This document shows, piece by piece, positions 1-6,730 of a stretch of DNA of 8,885 nucleotides (its first letter is position 1; each line of letters opens with the position of its first letter). The notes under the pieces were generated by a model. The model was not told the DNA's origin and ran no database searches. It saw nothing but the letters and a program-made list of their open reading frames with translations. The position numbers were made by a program, and so were the translations under genes. The stretch comes from an uncultured Collinsella sp. (GTDB lineage: Bacteria; Actinomycetota; Coriobacteriia; Coriobacteriales; Coriobacteriaceae), in contig URTD01000073.1 in assembly GCA_900550735.1 (NCBI GenBank), forward strand, positions 1 to 8,885, given 5' to 3'.

Positions 1-848
1 AAGCCGACGACGGAAACGTCCGCCGGAACGGATAGGCCTGCCTCGTTGAGTGCGGTGATGACGCCAGCCGCGATACGGTCCGACCCGCAGAGCACGCCAT
101 CGAAAGCAATCTCGCGCGCGAGAATCTGGTGCATGGCCTGATAGCCGTCTCCGCTGTTCCAGCCGGTATAGATAACGTTTGCGTCTGGGAGGTCTTCGCC
201 CAAGACGGCGCGGTAGCCGCGCAGACGGTCGACAACAGCGGGGTTGTCTTGCGGTCCCAACACGGCGACGATATCTTTGCGCCCGCGATCCTTCATGGCG
301 AGTGCCGCAAAATGTCCGCCCTCTTCGTCGTCGGAGTAGACCGTCGAGAACACATCGCGATAGGGGTGGCCCTCGAGCTGGCCGCACAACACGGTGGGTA
401 CGCCCAGCTCGCGCAGCACCTCGAGCAGCTCGCTGCCCTTGTAGGGGGAGACGTCGATCACGGCGTCGAACGAGCGGCGCTCAAAGTGCTCGCGTGCGCG
501 GTTGCGCTCATGCGTAGAAGACGCCTGCAAGATAACGGGCAGATAGGACGACTCCGACAGTTCCTCGGTAATGCCGCTCAAAAACTCGCTATAGGTGGGG
601 TCGCTGAAGAGTTCACTCAGGGGCTCGGTCACGAGCACGGCGATGATTTCCGTGCGCCCGACAGCGAGCGCTCGGCCACGAGCGTTGGGGACAAAATTGA
701 CTTCCTTGGCCGCCGCGCGGACGCGCTTTTTGGTTTCCTCGCTAATGCGGGGCGAATCGTTGAGGGCGCGCGATGCCGTGGAGCGCGACACGCCGGCAGC
801 TGCGGCAACCTCGGCAAGCGTAGGTGCGGTGCGAACTGGTTGGGTCAT
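1..848 (-). CDS. LacI-family transcriptional repressor (C-terminus cut by window edge)
   Basis: Likely a sugar-responsive DNA-binding repressor of the divergent ebgA cluster. The ATG is the complement of 846-848, preceded by AGGAGA at a good distance. The visible 282 codons begin MTQPVRTAPTLAEVAAAAGV. The LacI-type helix-turn-helix covers about residues 10-31 (TLAEVAAAAGVSRSTASRAL). The hinge follows at about 54-62 (PNARGRALA), with Leu61 in the position of the minor-groove leucine of LacI. The periplasmic-binding-protein-like effector domain runs from about residue 66 and includes SDRIAAGVITALNEAGLSVP before the edge. The family is usually 330-345 residues, so about 50-60 are missing. It does not look especially close to E. 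coli EbgR beyond family level. Placement beside three LacI-type palindromes argues for local control of ebgA; the inducer cannot be read from the sequence. Confidence 0.93.
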   Translation of the reverse strand, partial: MTQPVRTAPTLAEVAAAAGVSRSTASRALNDSPRISEETKKRVRAAAKEVNFVPNARGRALAVGRTEIIAVLVTEPLSELFSDPTYSEFLSGITEELSESSYLPVILQASSTHERNRAREHFERRSFDAVIDVSPYKGSELLEVLRELGVPTVLCGQLEGHPYRDVFSTVYSDDEEGGHFAALAMKDRGRKDIVAVLGPQDNPAVVDRLRGYRAVLGEDLPDANVIYTGWNSGDGYQAMHQILAREIAFDGVLCGSDRIAAGVITALNEAGLSVPADVSVVG

Positions 849-1091
849 GGCGTCTCCTGGAAAATGTGGTCGATGTTGTCACTGATACGGGCTGGTGCGG
901 ATACAGCTTACTATAGTGCGCCTGAACAGCGTTCATGATATCCGGTGACCGGTGTCGTTTTGCAACCAAGCCGAAATCGAATACGTCTCGTGTGGGTGAG
1001 ATATCAGCGGGCGTGGAGGTTGCCTACGAGCTTAAGAACGATGTCTTGCGCTGAGTTTCGATACTCAGGGTGACATAAGTGTTGCGATTGT

Positions 1092-1105
1092 ACAACCGGT
1101 TGCAC
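1092..1105. promoter_or_regulatory. Operator 1, LacI-type palindrome
   Basis: The 14-base sequence ACAACCGGTTGCAC contains the perfect 10-base palindrome CAACCGGTTG with a central CpG, the usual form of LacI-family operators. It is the furthest upstream of three copies, centred 45 bp before operator 2. It is outside the likely core promoter of ebgA, so it could assist repression by looping, act on the repressor gene, or cover an alternative promoter whose TTGCGA -35-like box lies at 1082-1087. Confidence 0.75.
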
Positions 1106-1136
1106 CGTTAACCCGGCCAAATCGACCGTTCAGCGG

Positions 1137-1150
1137 ACAACCGGTTGCAC
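1137..1150. promoter_or_regulatory. Operator 2, LacI-type palindrome over the -35 region
   Basis: Exact second copy of ACAACCGGTTGCAC. Operators 2 and 3 share an even longer identical stretch, GGACAACCGGTTGCACA (17 bases). The right half overlaps the proposed -35 box TTGCAC of the ebgA promoter, so a bound repressor would block RNA polymerase. The centre is 42 bp (about four helical turns) from operator 3, which would place two repressor dimers on the same face of the DNA. Confidence 0.8.
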
Positions 1151-1174
1151 AGTTTTTTGCATCGCCCGTAAGAT
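1145..1174 (+). promoter_or_regulatory. Probable ebgA promoter
   Basis: A TTGCAC -35-like box (1145-1150) is followed after 18 bases by a TAAGAT -10-like box (1169-1174), putting transcription start near 1181, inside operator 3. Both boxes are imperfect (TTGCAC keeps only TTG of the consensus), so the call rests partly on its position between the two operators. It would give a leader of about 45 bases. Confidence 0.4.
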
Positions 1175-1178
1175 AAGG

Positions 1179-1192
1179 ACAACCGGTTGCAC
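1179..1192. promoter_or_regulatory. Operator 3, LacI-type palindrome at the likely start of transcription
   Basis: Third exact copy of ACAACCGGTTGCAC, centred 40 bases before the ebgA start codon and just downstream of the proposed -10 box. A repressor here would cover the transcription start. Together with operator 2 it brackets the promoter. Confidence 0.8.
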
Positions 1193-1224
1193 AAGAATCA
1201 CTACGATGACGAAGGAGCATCACC

Positions 1225-4200
1225 ATGGACGCCATTAACGATTGGGAAAACCAAGCGCTCACCCACAGGAACCGCCTGGCACCCCATGCGTACTTTATGG
1301 GTTACGAGACCGCCGATCTCGCTGCAACGTACAGCCGCGAGCTGTCGCGCGGGTTTGTCCAGCTGTCCGGCTCGTGGCAGTTCCGCCTCTTTGAGGGCCC
1401 CGCTGCCGTCTCCAACGAGGAGCTCTCCACGTACGAGCCCGAGTGGGATCACGTGGAGGTTCCGCACCTGTGGCAGGTAGACGGCTATGGCAACCTTGCC
1501 TACACCGACGAGGGCTTCCCGTTCCCGGTGGATCAGCCGTTCGTTCCCTCTGACGATCCCACGGGCGTGTACCAGCGCATCGTCAACCTTCCCGCCGTGC
1601 CTGCCGGCGCTCGCGAGATCATTCGCTTTGACGGCATCGAGAGCTATGGCGAGCTGTACGTCAACGGCAAGTTTATCGGCATGACCAAGGGTTCGCGTCT
1701 GTCTGCCGAGTTCGACGTGACCGACGCGCTCGTCGAGGGCGACAACCTGTTTGCGGTCAAGGTCCTGCAGTACAGCGATGGTAGCTATATAGAGGATCAG
1801 GACATGTGGTGGGCATCGGGCATCTTCCGCGATGTGTACCTTATGCAGCGTCCCGCCGCGCACCTGGTCGACTTTAGGTTCCGCACGCACCGCGAGGGCG
1901 ATACCGCTCTGATCACGCTCGATACGGTGGCCGAGGGCGCTACCCGCGTTGTGTATACGCTCAGCGATGGCGAGAACGTGGTGGCTACGGGCGAGTGCGT
2001 CGACGGCCATGCCGAGTGCAGCGTGACCGATGCCCACTTCTGGAATCCCGAGGATCCCTTCCTCTATGACCTTACGTTTGAGGTCTACGACGGTGACCAG
2101 GTCAGCGAGTACGTCCCGCATCGCCAGGGTCTTGCCGAGGTGACGGTCGAGGGCAATCATATCTACCTCAACGGCACTTACTTTAAGATGCATGGCGTCA
2201 ACCGCCACGATCACGACGATCACAAGGGCCGCGCCGTGGGCCTCGATCGCATGCGCCGCGACCTGGAGCTCATGAAGCAGCACAACATCAACGCGGTGCG
2301 CACGTCCCACTACGCCAACGACCCGCGCTTTTACGAGCTGTGTGATGAGTATGGCATCATGCTGGTCGCCGAGACCGATATGGAGAGCCACGGCTTCGAG
2401 AATATCGGCAATATCGCCCTGGTGACCGACGACCCGGCATGGGAGCCGGCCTACGTCGACCGCATTGAGCGCCTGGTGATGCAGGAGCGCAACCACGCCT
2501 GCATCATTATGTGGTCGATGGGCAACGAGAGCGGCTATGGCTGCAACATCCGCGCGATGTACGCCAAGGCTCACGAGCTCGACGGTCGTCCGGTCCACTA
2601 CGAGGAGGATCGCAACGCCGATACCGTCGACGTTATCTCCACCATGTACTCCCGCGTGTCGCAGATGAACGACTTTGGTGAGCATCCATTCCCCAAGCCG
2701 CGCATCAACTGCGAGTACGGTCACTCCATGGGCAACGGCCCCGGAGGCCTGTCCGAGTATCAGGAGGTCTTCGATCGCTGGGATTGCATCCAAGGCCAGT
2801 TTATCTGGGAATGGTGCGACCACGGTTTGGCTGCTGTGACCGAGGACGGCGTTGCCTACGACATGTACGGCGGCGACAACGGCGACTACCCCAACAACAG
2901 CAACTTCTGCATCGATGGCATGGTGTTCCCTTGGCAGCAGCCGAGCCCGGGCCTCACTGAGTATGGCCAGGTCATCTGCCCGGTTCGCATGGCTTATGAC
3001 ACCGAGGCGGGCGAGCTGACCGTCACCAACAAGCGTTGGTTCACCACTCTCGAGGATGTCTGCCTGTCGGCCGAGACCCTGGTGGACGGCGACGTGGTCA
3101 GCCGCAAGACGCTCATGCCCGGTGCGGTTGCCCCCGGCGAGTCCGTCCAGCTGCCACTGGTGATTCATGAGGCCGCGGTAGGCGAGACCCTACTGACCGT
3201 GCGCGCCTACACCATGGCCGCTCACGTCTGGTGCGAGCCGATGTTCCAGCTGGGCGCAAGCCAGTTTGCCATCGCAAACCATCCAGCGCCGGCCATCGCC
3301 GCCCCCGTTCGTCCTGAGCTTACGGTCGAGGAGACCGAGCAGGAAATCCGCATTCGCTCCCTCAACGGCGAGCTGACCTTCAGCAAGGTAAACGGTACCG
3401 TGAGCGAGTGGAAGGCATCCGGCCGCGACGTCATGGCCTCCGGTCCCCAGGTTGGTTTTTGGCATCCGCTCGTCGATAACCACGCCCAGGAGTATGACTC
3501 GCTGTGGAAGGACAACTTCATCGATGTGATGCAGACGTCTACCCGCAAGGTTTCTTGGAAGCAGGACGGCAATGCGGTCGTCGTTACCGTGAGCCAGCGT
3601 ATCGCTCCTCCCGTCCGCGCGTTCGGCATGCGCGTCGAGCTTGTCTACACCGTGCTTCCGAGCGGTCGCGTTGACCTCAAGGTTTCCGGCGAGCCCTACG
3701 GTGACTATTCGGACATCATCCCGCGCATCGGCATCTCCTTCGAGGTCCCCGGTTGCGATCGCGCCGTCGAGTGGTATGGCCACGGCCCGGGCGAGAACTA
3801 TCCGGACTCGCTGCGCGCCAACCCGGTCGGCCATTACCGCACTACGGTCGACGACATGTTCACGCCGTATGTCATGCCCCAGGATTGCGCTAACCACGAG
3901 GGCACCCGTTGGGTCGCCCTGCGCTCCAGCCACGGTGACGGCGTGTTGGTGACTCGTCCGACCGACGCCGCTTCCAACCCGTTCTCGTTCTCGGCATGGC
4001 CCTATAGCTGCGAGGCCATCGATAACGCCAAGCACGTCTACGACCTTGTCAAGGGTGACACGGTCACGGTCAACATCAACGACCAGCTGCTCGGCCTTGG
4101 CTCGAACTCTTGGGGTTCCGAGGTGCTCGATTCCTATCGCACCCGTTTTGAGAGCTTCAGTTTCGAGGTGTCCCTGCGACCGCTGACGTCTGCCGATCTG

Positions 4201-4233
4201 GCTCAGGCGCTGGCACCCATTAAGGAGGCATAA
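1225..4233 (+). CDS. ebgA: Beta-galactosidase, GH2 family, large (alpha) subunit EbgA-type
   Basis: Cytoplasmic retaining enzyme that hydrolyses lactose and related beta-galactosides. The 1002-residue length fits EbgA/LacZ (about 1020-1030). GAAGGAG at 1211-1217 sets the ATG, and no signal peptide is visible. The N-terminus (NRLAPHAYF, LSGSWQF, YTDEGFPFP) and jelly-roll domain are GH2-typical. The TIM barrel contains the GH2 signature region NRHDHDDHKGRAVGLDRM, the acid/base Glu435 (MGNESGYGCN), the nucleophile Glu497 (NCEYGHSMGNGPGG) and FIWEWCDHG. The C-terminal small domain includes EWYGHGPGENYPDSLRANP and FSAWPYSCE. GDYPNN, DNHAQEYDSLW and LGLGSNSWGSEVLDS match EbgA as I remember it better than LacZ. 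The ebgC gene three bases downstream supports the EbgA call. All key catalytic residues are intact. Confidence 0.96.
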   Translation: MDAINDWENQALTHRNRLAPHAYFMGYETADLAATYSRELSRGFVQLSGSWQFRLFEGPAAVSNEELSTYEPEWDHVEVPHLWQVDGYGNLAYTDEGFPFPVDQPFVPSDDPTGVYQRIVNLPAVPAGAREIIRFDGIESYGELYVNGKFIGMTKGSRLSAEFDVTDALVEGDNLFAVKVLQYSDGSYIEDQDMWWASGIFRDVYLMQRPAAHLVDFRFRTHREGDTALITLDTVAEGATRVVYTLSDGENVVATGECVDGHAECSVTDAHFWNPEDPFLYDLTFEVYDGDQVSEYVPHRQGLAEVTVEGNHIYLNGTYFKMHGVNRHDHDDHKGRAVGLDRMRRDLELMKQHNINAVRTSHYANDPRFYELCDEYGIMLVAETDMESHGFENIGNIALVTDDPAWEPAYVDRIERLVMQERNHACIIMWSMGNESGYGCNIRAMYAKAHELDGRPVHYEEDRNADTVDVISTMYSRVSQMNDFGEHPFPKPRINCEYGHSMGNGPGGLSEYQEVFDRWDCIQGQFIWEWCDHGLAAVTEDGVAYDMYGGDNGDYPNNSNFCIDGMVFPWQQPSPGLTEYGQVICPVRMAYDTEAGELTVTNKRWFTTLEDVCLSAETLVDGDVVSRKTLMPGAVAPGESVQLPLVIHEAAVGETLLTVRAYTMAAHVWCEPMFQLGASQFAIANHPAPAIAAPVRPELTVEETEQEIRIRSLNGELTFSKVNGTVSEWKASGRDVMASGPQVGFWHPLVDNHAQEYDSLWKDNFIDVMQTSTRKVSWKQDGNAVVVTVSQRIAPPVRAFGMRVELVYTVLPSGRVDLKVSGEPYGDYSDIIPRIGISFEVPGCDRAVEWYGHGPGENYPDSLRANPVGHYRTTVDDMFTPYVMPQDCANHEGTRWVALRSSHGDGVLVTRPTDAASNPFSFSAWPYSCEAIDNAKHVYDLVKGDTVTVNINDQLLGLGSNSWGSEVLDSYRTRFESFSFEVSLRPLTSADLAQALAPIKEA

Positions 4234-4236
4234 GTC

Positions 4237-4692
4237 ATGCATGTCTTTAATTCGCGCGCCGATTTCGACGCTCAGATGAAGTCCGTCAGGAAGTGGATGC
4301 GTACCGGCCAGGCGCTCGATGGTGTTGCCGACCTGCAGCACGACGTGGCTTACTCCATCGGCGACTCGTTGGTGTACTGGTGGGTGAACGCCCACGAGGC
4401 GGCTACCGCCGATCTGGTCGGTCACCGTCGCTATCATGCCGTGCTCGCCCCGCTCGACGGCGACCTGACCGTCGAGGTTGCCCCCAAGGCAAGCCTAACC
4501 TGCACCCGCGCTTACAGCGATATCGATGATCGCGAGCGCTTTGAGGGTACGGGGGAGACTGTGACGATTCCCGCCGGCGGCGTTGCCGTCGTCGAAATTG
4601 ACGAGGCCTACCGTGTCGTGGCCGATGCCGCGGATCCCCGCGTCGTGGTACTGCACGTGACGGTTGAAGGTTATTCCTTCCCCAACAAGTAG
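4237..4692 (+). CDS. ebgC: Beta-galactosidase small (beta) subunit EbgC, YhcH/YjgK/YiaL family
   Basis: A 151-residue cupin-like protein. In E. coli, EbgC (149 residues) forms a complex with EbgA and is needed for full activity. The whole sequence follows the family: AYSIGDSLVYWWVNAHEA near the N-terminal third, GHRRYHAVLAPLDG in the middle, GETVTIPAGGVAVVEIDEAY, and the ending VVLHVTVEGYSFPNK. The conserved metal/ligand-type residues of the family (His/Arg of GHRRYH, Glu/His near the end) are present, with HVTVEG replacing the usual KVTIE. The ATG lies three bases after the ebgA stop, and its ribosome binding site AAGGAGG (4222-4228) is inside the ebgA end. The pair is therefore co-transcribed and probably translationally coupled. 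Confidence 0.93.
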   Translation: MHVFNSRADFDAQMKSVRKWMRTGQALDGVADLQHDVAYSIGDSLVYWWVNAHEAATADLVGHRRYHAVLAPLDGDLTVEVAPKASLTCTRAYSDIDDRERFEGTGETVTIPAGGVAVVEIDEAYRVVADAADPRVVVLHVTVEGYSFPNK

Positions 4693-4696
4693 TATT

Positions 4697-4710
4697 CGTC
4701 CACCTGGACG
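4697..4710 (+). other. Short hairpin just after ebgC
   Basis: CGTCC (4697-4701) and GGACG (4706-4710) form a perfect 5-bp stem with a 4-base loop, starting four bases after the ebgC stop, followed by TTTGCTTTG. It is too short for a confident terminator but could be a weak one or a 3' end stabiliser. The same CGTCC/GGACG words recur about 80-100 bases downstream and allow alternative pairing. Confidence 0.35.
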
Positions 4711-4778
4711 TTTGCTTTGCGCCGTTAAGGGGGATGGCTTTGTTGACTCCCTTTTCCCCATTCCCCTTAGCAGGTGCG

Positions 4779-4813
4779 CCGTCCACGATTGCGCTTGCAG
4801 TCCGGACGGTTTT
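4779..4813 (+). terminator. Possible weak terminator or attenuator before the permease gene
   Basis: CCGTCC (4779-4784) can pair with GGACGG (4804-4809) over a 19-base loop, and TTTT follows at once. Upstream, AAGGGG (4727-4732) can pair with CCCCTT (4763-4768). The 153-base ebgC-permease gap therefore holds several possible RNA structures that may lower or condition read-through into the permease. The stems are short and no clear promoter was found here, so function is uncertain. Confidence 0.3.
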
Positions 4814-4845
4814 AGATGACATTTAATAGATGATTGGGAGGGCTT

Positions 4846-6309
4846 ATGAGCTCTGAAAAACGAGGAACGATCGGTTCGTTCGCTCTGCTGGGCATGACGG
4901 TCGCCGCCGTGTTCGGTATCAAGAACATCATCAACAACAACGCGGCCATCGGCTTGGCAGCTGCGCCGTCGTTCTTCTTTGCCACGCTTTTGTACTTTGT
5001 CCCCTATACCCTGGTTACCGCCGAGTTCGTCGGCCTCAACAAGGACTCCGAGTCTGGCGTGTACGCATGGGTTAAGACCTCGATGGGTGGTCGCTGGGCG
5101 TTCCTGACGGCATTTAGCTACTGGTTCGTTAACCTGTTCTTCTTTGCGTCCGTCCTGCCCAACGTCATCATCTACGCGAGCTACGTGTTCTTTGGTGCCA
5201 ACGCCGAGCTTTCGCAGCTGTGGATCACCATTATCGAGATCGTCGTCTTTGCTATCGCCACGTGGGTTTCGACCAAGGGCGCTAAGTGGATCGGCTCCAT
5301 TTCCTCCTTCGGTTCGACCGCGGCTCTCGGCCTGACCGCCGTGTTCATCCTGCTGTCCCTGGCTGCTGCCTTTGGCGGCGTTGAGTTCGCTACGGCTCCT
5401 ACTCCCGCTAACATGGCTCCCGACATGAGCAACTTCGCAACTGCGTGGGGCTTCTTCGGTACGCTTGCCTGGATCATCCAGGGCGTTGGCGGCGCTGAGT
5501 CTGTCGGCGTGTTCCTCAACGACCTCAAGGGCGGCGTCAAGGCCTTCGTGCGCACTGTCGTTATCGCCGGCCTGACCATCGGCCTTCTGCATGCAGGCGC
5601 TTCGCTGCTGGTTAACCTGTTCATTCCCGAGGGCGGCGTTGCCATCTCCACCGGCATCTTCGACGTGTTCGGCGCTGTCTTTGCCCACTTTGGCATTCCT
5701 ATGGAAGTGTCCACGCGCGTCATCGGCTTGATCCTTCTCGCCGCTACGCTGGGTTCCCTCATGATGTGGACCTCCGCTCCCATCAAGGTCTTCTTCACCG
5801 AGATCCCCAAGGGCGTCTTTGGTAGCAAGATCGTCGAGCTCAACGAGCACGGCATTCCTGCCCGCGCTGCCTGGCTGCAGTTCGCCATCGTCGTCCCCAT
5901 CCTGATCATCCCGGCCCTGGGCTCTGGTAACCTCGACGACCTGCTCATGATCGTCACCAACATGACGGCTGCCACCGCTCTGCTCCCGCCGCTGCTGATT
6001 CTGCTTGCCTACTTTATGCTGCGCAAGAACTTCGATGCTGCTCCCCGTGGCTTCCGCATGGGCTCGCGCAGCTTTGGCCTGGTCGTTGCCGCATTCCTGC
6101 TTGTGGTCTTCTGCTTCGTGCTTATCTGCGGCACCATTCCGCTCGATCAGCCGCTGTGGCTGACGCTGGTCTACAACGTTGGCGGCGTGGTTGTCTTCCT
6201 GGGCCTTGCCGTGATGTGGTACAACCGCTATATCAACCGTCTGCGCGAGACCGATCCCGAGGCCGCCGAGAGCGAGCTGCGCCCCTCCGTCCTCGACATG
6301 ATGGAGTAG
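4846..6309 (+). CDS. APC-superfamily amino acid/organic-ion permease
   Basis: A 487-residue inner-membrane transporter with about 12 hydrophobic helices, the usual size for the APC superfamily. The N-terminal part has GSFALLGMTVAAVFGIKNI (helix 1 with its characteristic break) and ESGVYAWVKTSMGGRWAFL, the conserved loop before helix 3. The GGAESVGVFLNDLKGG segment corresponds to the family's central conserved loop. The C-terminal tail (YNRYINRLRETDPEAAE) is cytoplasmic. The protein most resembles the glutamate/GABA-antiporter-like branch, but the substrate cannot be assigned. The ATG at 4846 is preferred over an in-frame TTG at 4834, which lies within the GGGAGGG ribosome binding site (4836-4842). 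Its place behind ebgAC suggests, without proving, a role in galactoside use or export of a product. It recalls ygjI behind ebgC in E. coli. Confidence 0.88.
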   Translation: MSSEKRGTIGSFALLGMTVAAVFGIKNIINNNAAIGLAAAPSFFFATLLYFVPYTLVTAEFVGLNKDSESGVYAWVKTSMGGRWAFLTAFSYWFVNLFFFASVLPNVIIYASYVFFGANAELSQLWITIIEIVVFAIATWVSTKGAKWIGSISSFGSTAALGLTAVFILLSLAAAFGGVEFATAPTPANMAPDMSNFATAWGFFGTLAWIIQGVGGAESVGVFLNDLKGGVKAFVRTVVIAGLTIGLLHAGASLLVNLFIPEGGVAISTGIFDVFGAVFAHFGIPMEVSTRVIGLILLAATLGSLMMWTSAPIKVFFTEIPKGVFGSKIVELNEHGIPARAAWLQFAIVVPILIIPALGSGNLDDLLMIVTNMTAATALLPPLLILLAYFMLRKNFDAAPRGFRMGSRSFGLVVAAFLLVVFCFVLICGTIPLDQPLWLTLVYNVGGVVVFLGLAVMWYNRYINRLRETDPEAAESELRPSVLDMME

Positions 6310-6356
6310 CGGCTAGGATTAATCTGCGGCTGTGGAATAAAACGATTCCCCTTCCT

Positions 6357-6391
6357 AAGGAGGGGCCTTACGAGGCCCCTCCTTTTGTGTT
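6357..6391 (+). terminator. Intrinsic terminator of the ebg-permease cluster
   Basis: A perfect 11-bp stem (AAGGAGGGGCC at 6357-6367 with GGCCCCTCCTT at 6374-6384), a 6-base loop TTACGA, and a T-rich tail TTTTGTGTTTT. It begins 47 bases after the permease stop and closes the transcription unit. The A-rich left end would give some function on the minus strand as well, but no minus-strand gene ends here. Confidence 0.92.
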
Positions 6392-6415
6392 TTGGGGCAT
6401 GGTTTTGGACCCTTT

Positions 6416-6631
6416 GGGCAAAAAATGCCAAATATGAGTACTGTTGCAAAAGAGGTGTCATATTTTTCGGCCTGTTCTGAGCAAAAATGGGCTCAAAATC
6501 AATTTATCTAACCCCCTTTAAAGGGCGTTTGACGGCTTTTAACCTCTTCAAATCGCTCAAATTAGGCAATTTGCTCTCGATTTTGCTGCTACTAAATTGG
6601 TGACAGTACTCATATTTGCCACTTTTTGCCC
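6416..6631. repeat. 216-bp AT-rich element with 29-base terminal inverted repeats
   Basis: The arms are 6416-6444 and 6603-6631 (complement). They match at 27 of 29 positions and share the 16-base run CAAATATGAGTACTGT without mismatch. The 158-base interior has no coding potential and is visibly richer in A+T than the flanking genes. It holds further symmetric pairs: AGCAAAA (6480-6486) with TTTTGCT (6581-6587), AAAATC (6495-6500) with GATTTT (6579-6584), and the palindrome CCCTTTAAAGGG (6514-6525) close to the centre. As RNA or single-stranded DNA it could fold into a long hairpin. No target-site duplication is obvious at the ends and no transposase is present. It best fits a non-autonomous MITE-like or palindromic intergenic element, or less likely a structured RNA. 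The rest of the gap, 6392-6415 and 6632-6730, shows nothing beyond a possible promoter and ribosome binding site for the next gene. Confidence 0.75.
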
Positions 6632-6670
6632 ACGAGGTGTTCAGAGGAGCTCTCGACAAGCATCTAACGC

Positions 6671-6676
6671 TACAAT
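6671..6676 (+). promoter_or_regulatory. Possible -10 box for the HPr-like gene
   Basis: TACAAT matches the -10 consensus at five of six positions and lies 54 bases before the start codon. No good -35 box is found 16-18 bases upstream; TCGACA at 6653-6658 is only 12 bases away. This is a weak call. Confidence 0.3.
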
Positions 6677-6730
6677 AGCTACCACGTGGCTGGGTTTGCC
6701 GGCCGAATGTGCGATGTCGTGGGAGGGGAC

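Larger units (their letters stand above)
849..1224. promoter_or_regulatory. Divergent intergenic control region between the repressor gene and ebgA
   Basis: This 376-base gap holds no convincing gene. Its right third carries three near-identical operator palindromes and the probable ebgA promoter. On the minus strand, a TATAGT -10-like box (complement of 910-915) with a weak TCATGA -35-like box (complement of 933-938, 17-base spacer) could drive the repressor gene. An ACCGGT core at 948-953 resembles the operator core and might allow autoregulation, but it lacks the flanking bases. A small perfect dyad, CTGAGT/ACTCAG with a 6-base loop, lies at 1051-1068. The assignments of the left part are guesses from motif shape. 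Confidence 0.6.

Noticed and set aside
129..938. 269-codon plus-strand open frame over the repressor gene
   Set aside because: It is antisense to the LacI-family gene, whose helix-turn-helix, hinge and effector domain are all readable on the minus strand.
1051..1068. CTGAGT/ACTCAG dyad as a terminator
   Set aside because: The stem is only 6 bp with no T run. It may be a chance palindrome.
1092..1192. Three repeats at about 43-base intervals as a small CRISPR array
   Set aside because: The repeats are only 14-17 bases, palindromic, and placed on a promoter next to a LacI-family gene. Operators explain them better.
1201..3168. Long open frame of 655 codons on the minus strand opposite ebgA
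   Set aside because: The plus strand encodes a full, motif-complete GH2 enzyme here. The antisense frame is a by-product of high GC third positions and has no recognisable domain.
3190..4437. 415-codon minus-strand open frame across the ebgA/ebgC junction
   Set aside because: It is antisense to two well-supported genes, its residue composition is typical of shadow frames, and no family is recognised.
4834..4845. TTG start extending the permease by four residues
   Set aside because: The TTG lies on the ribosome binding site itself. The ATG at 4846 has GGGAGGG directly upstream.
4495..5850. 451-codon minus-strand open frame over ebgC and the permease
   Set aside because: It is rich in Asp, Gly and Arg with no motif, and antisense to a clear membrane protein gene.
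6686..6730. GTG start extending the HPr-like protein by 15 residues
   Set aside because: The extension is not HPr-like and has no ribosome binding site. The ATG at 6731 gives exact HPr numbering.
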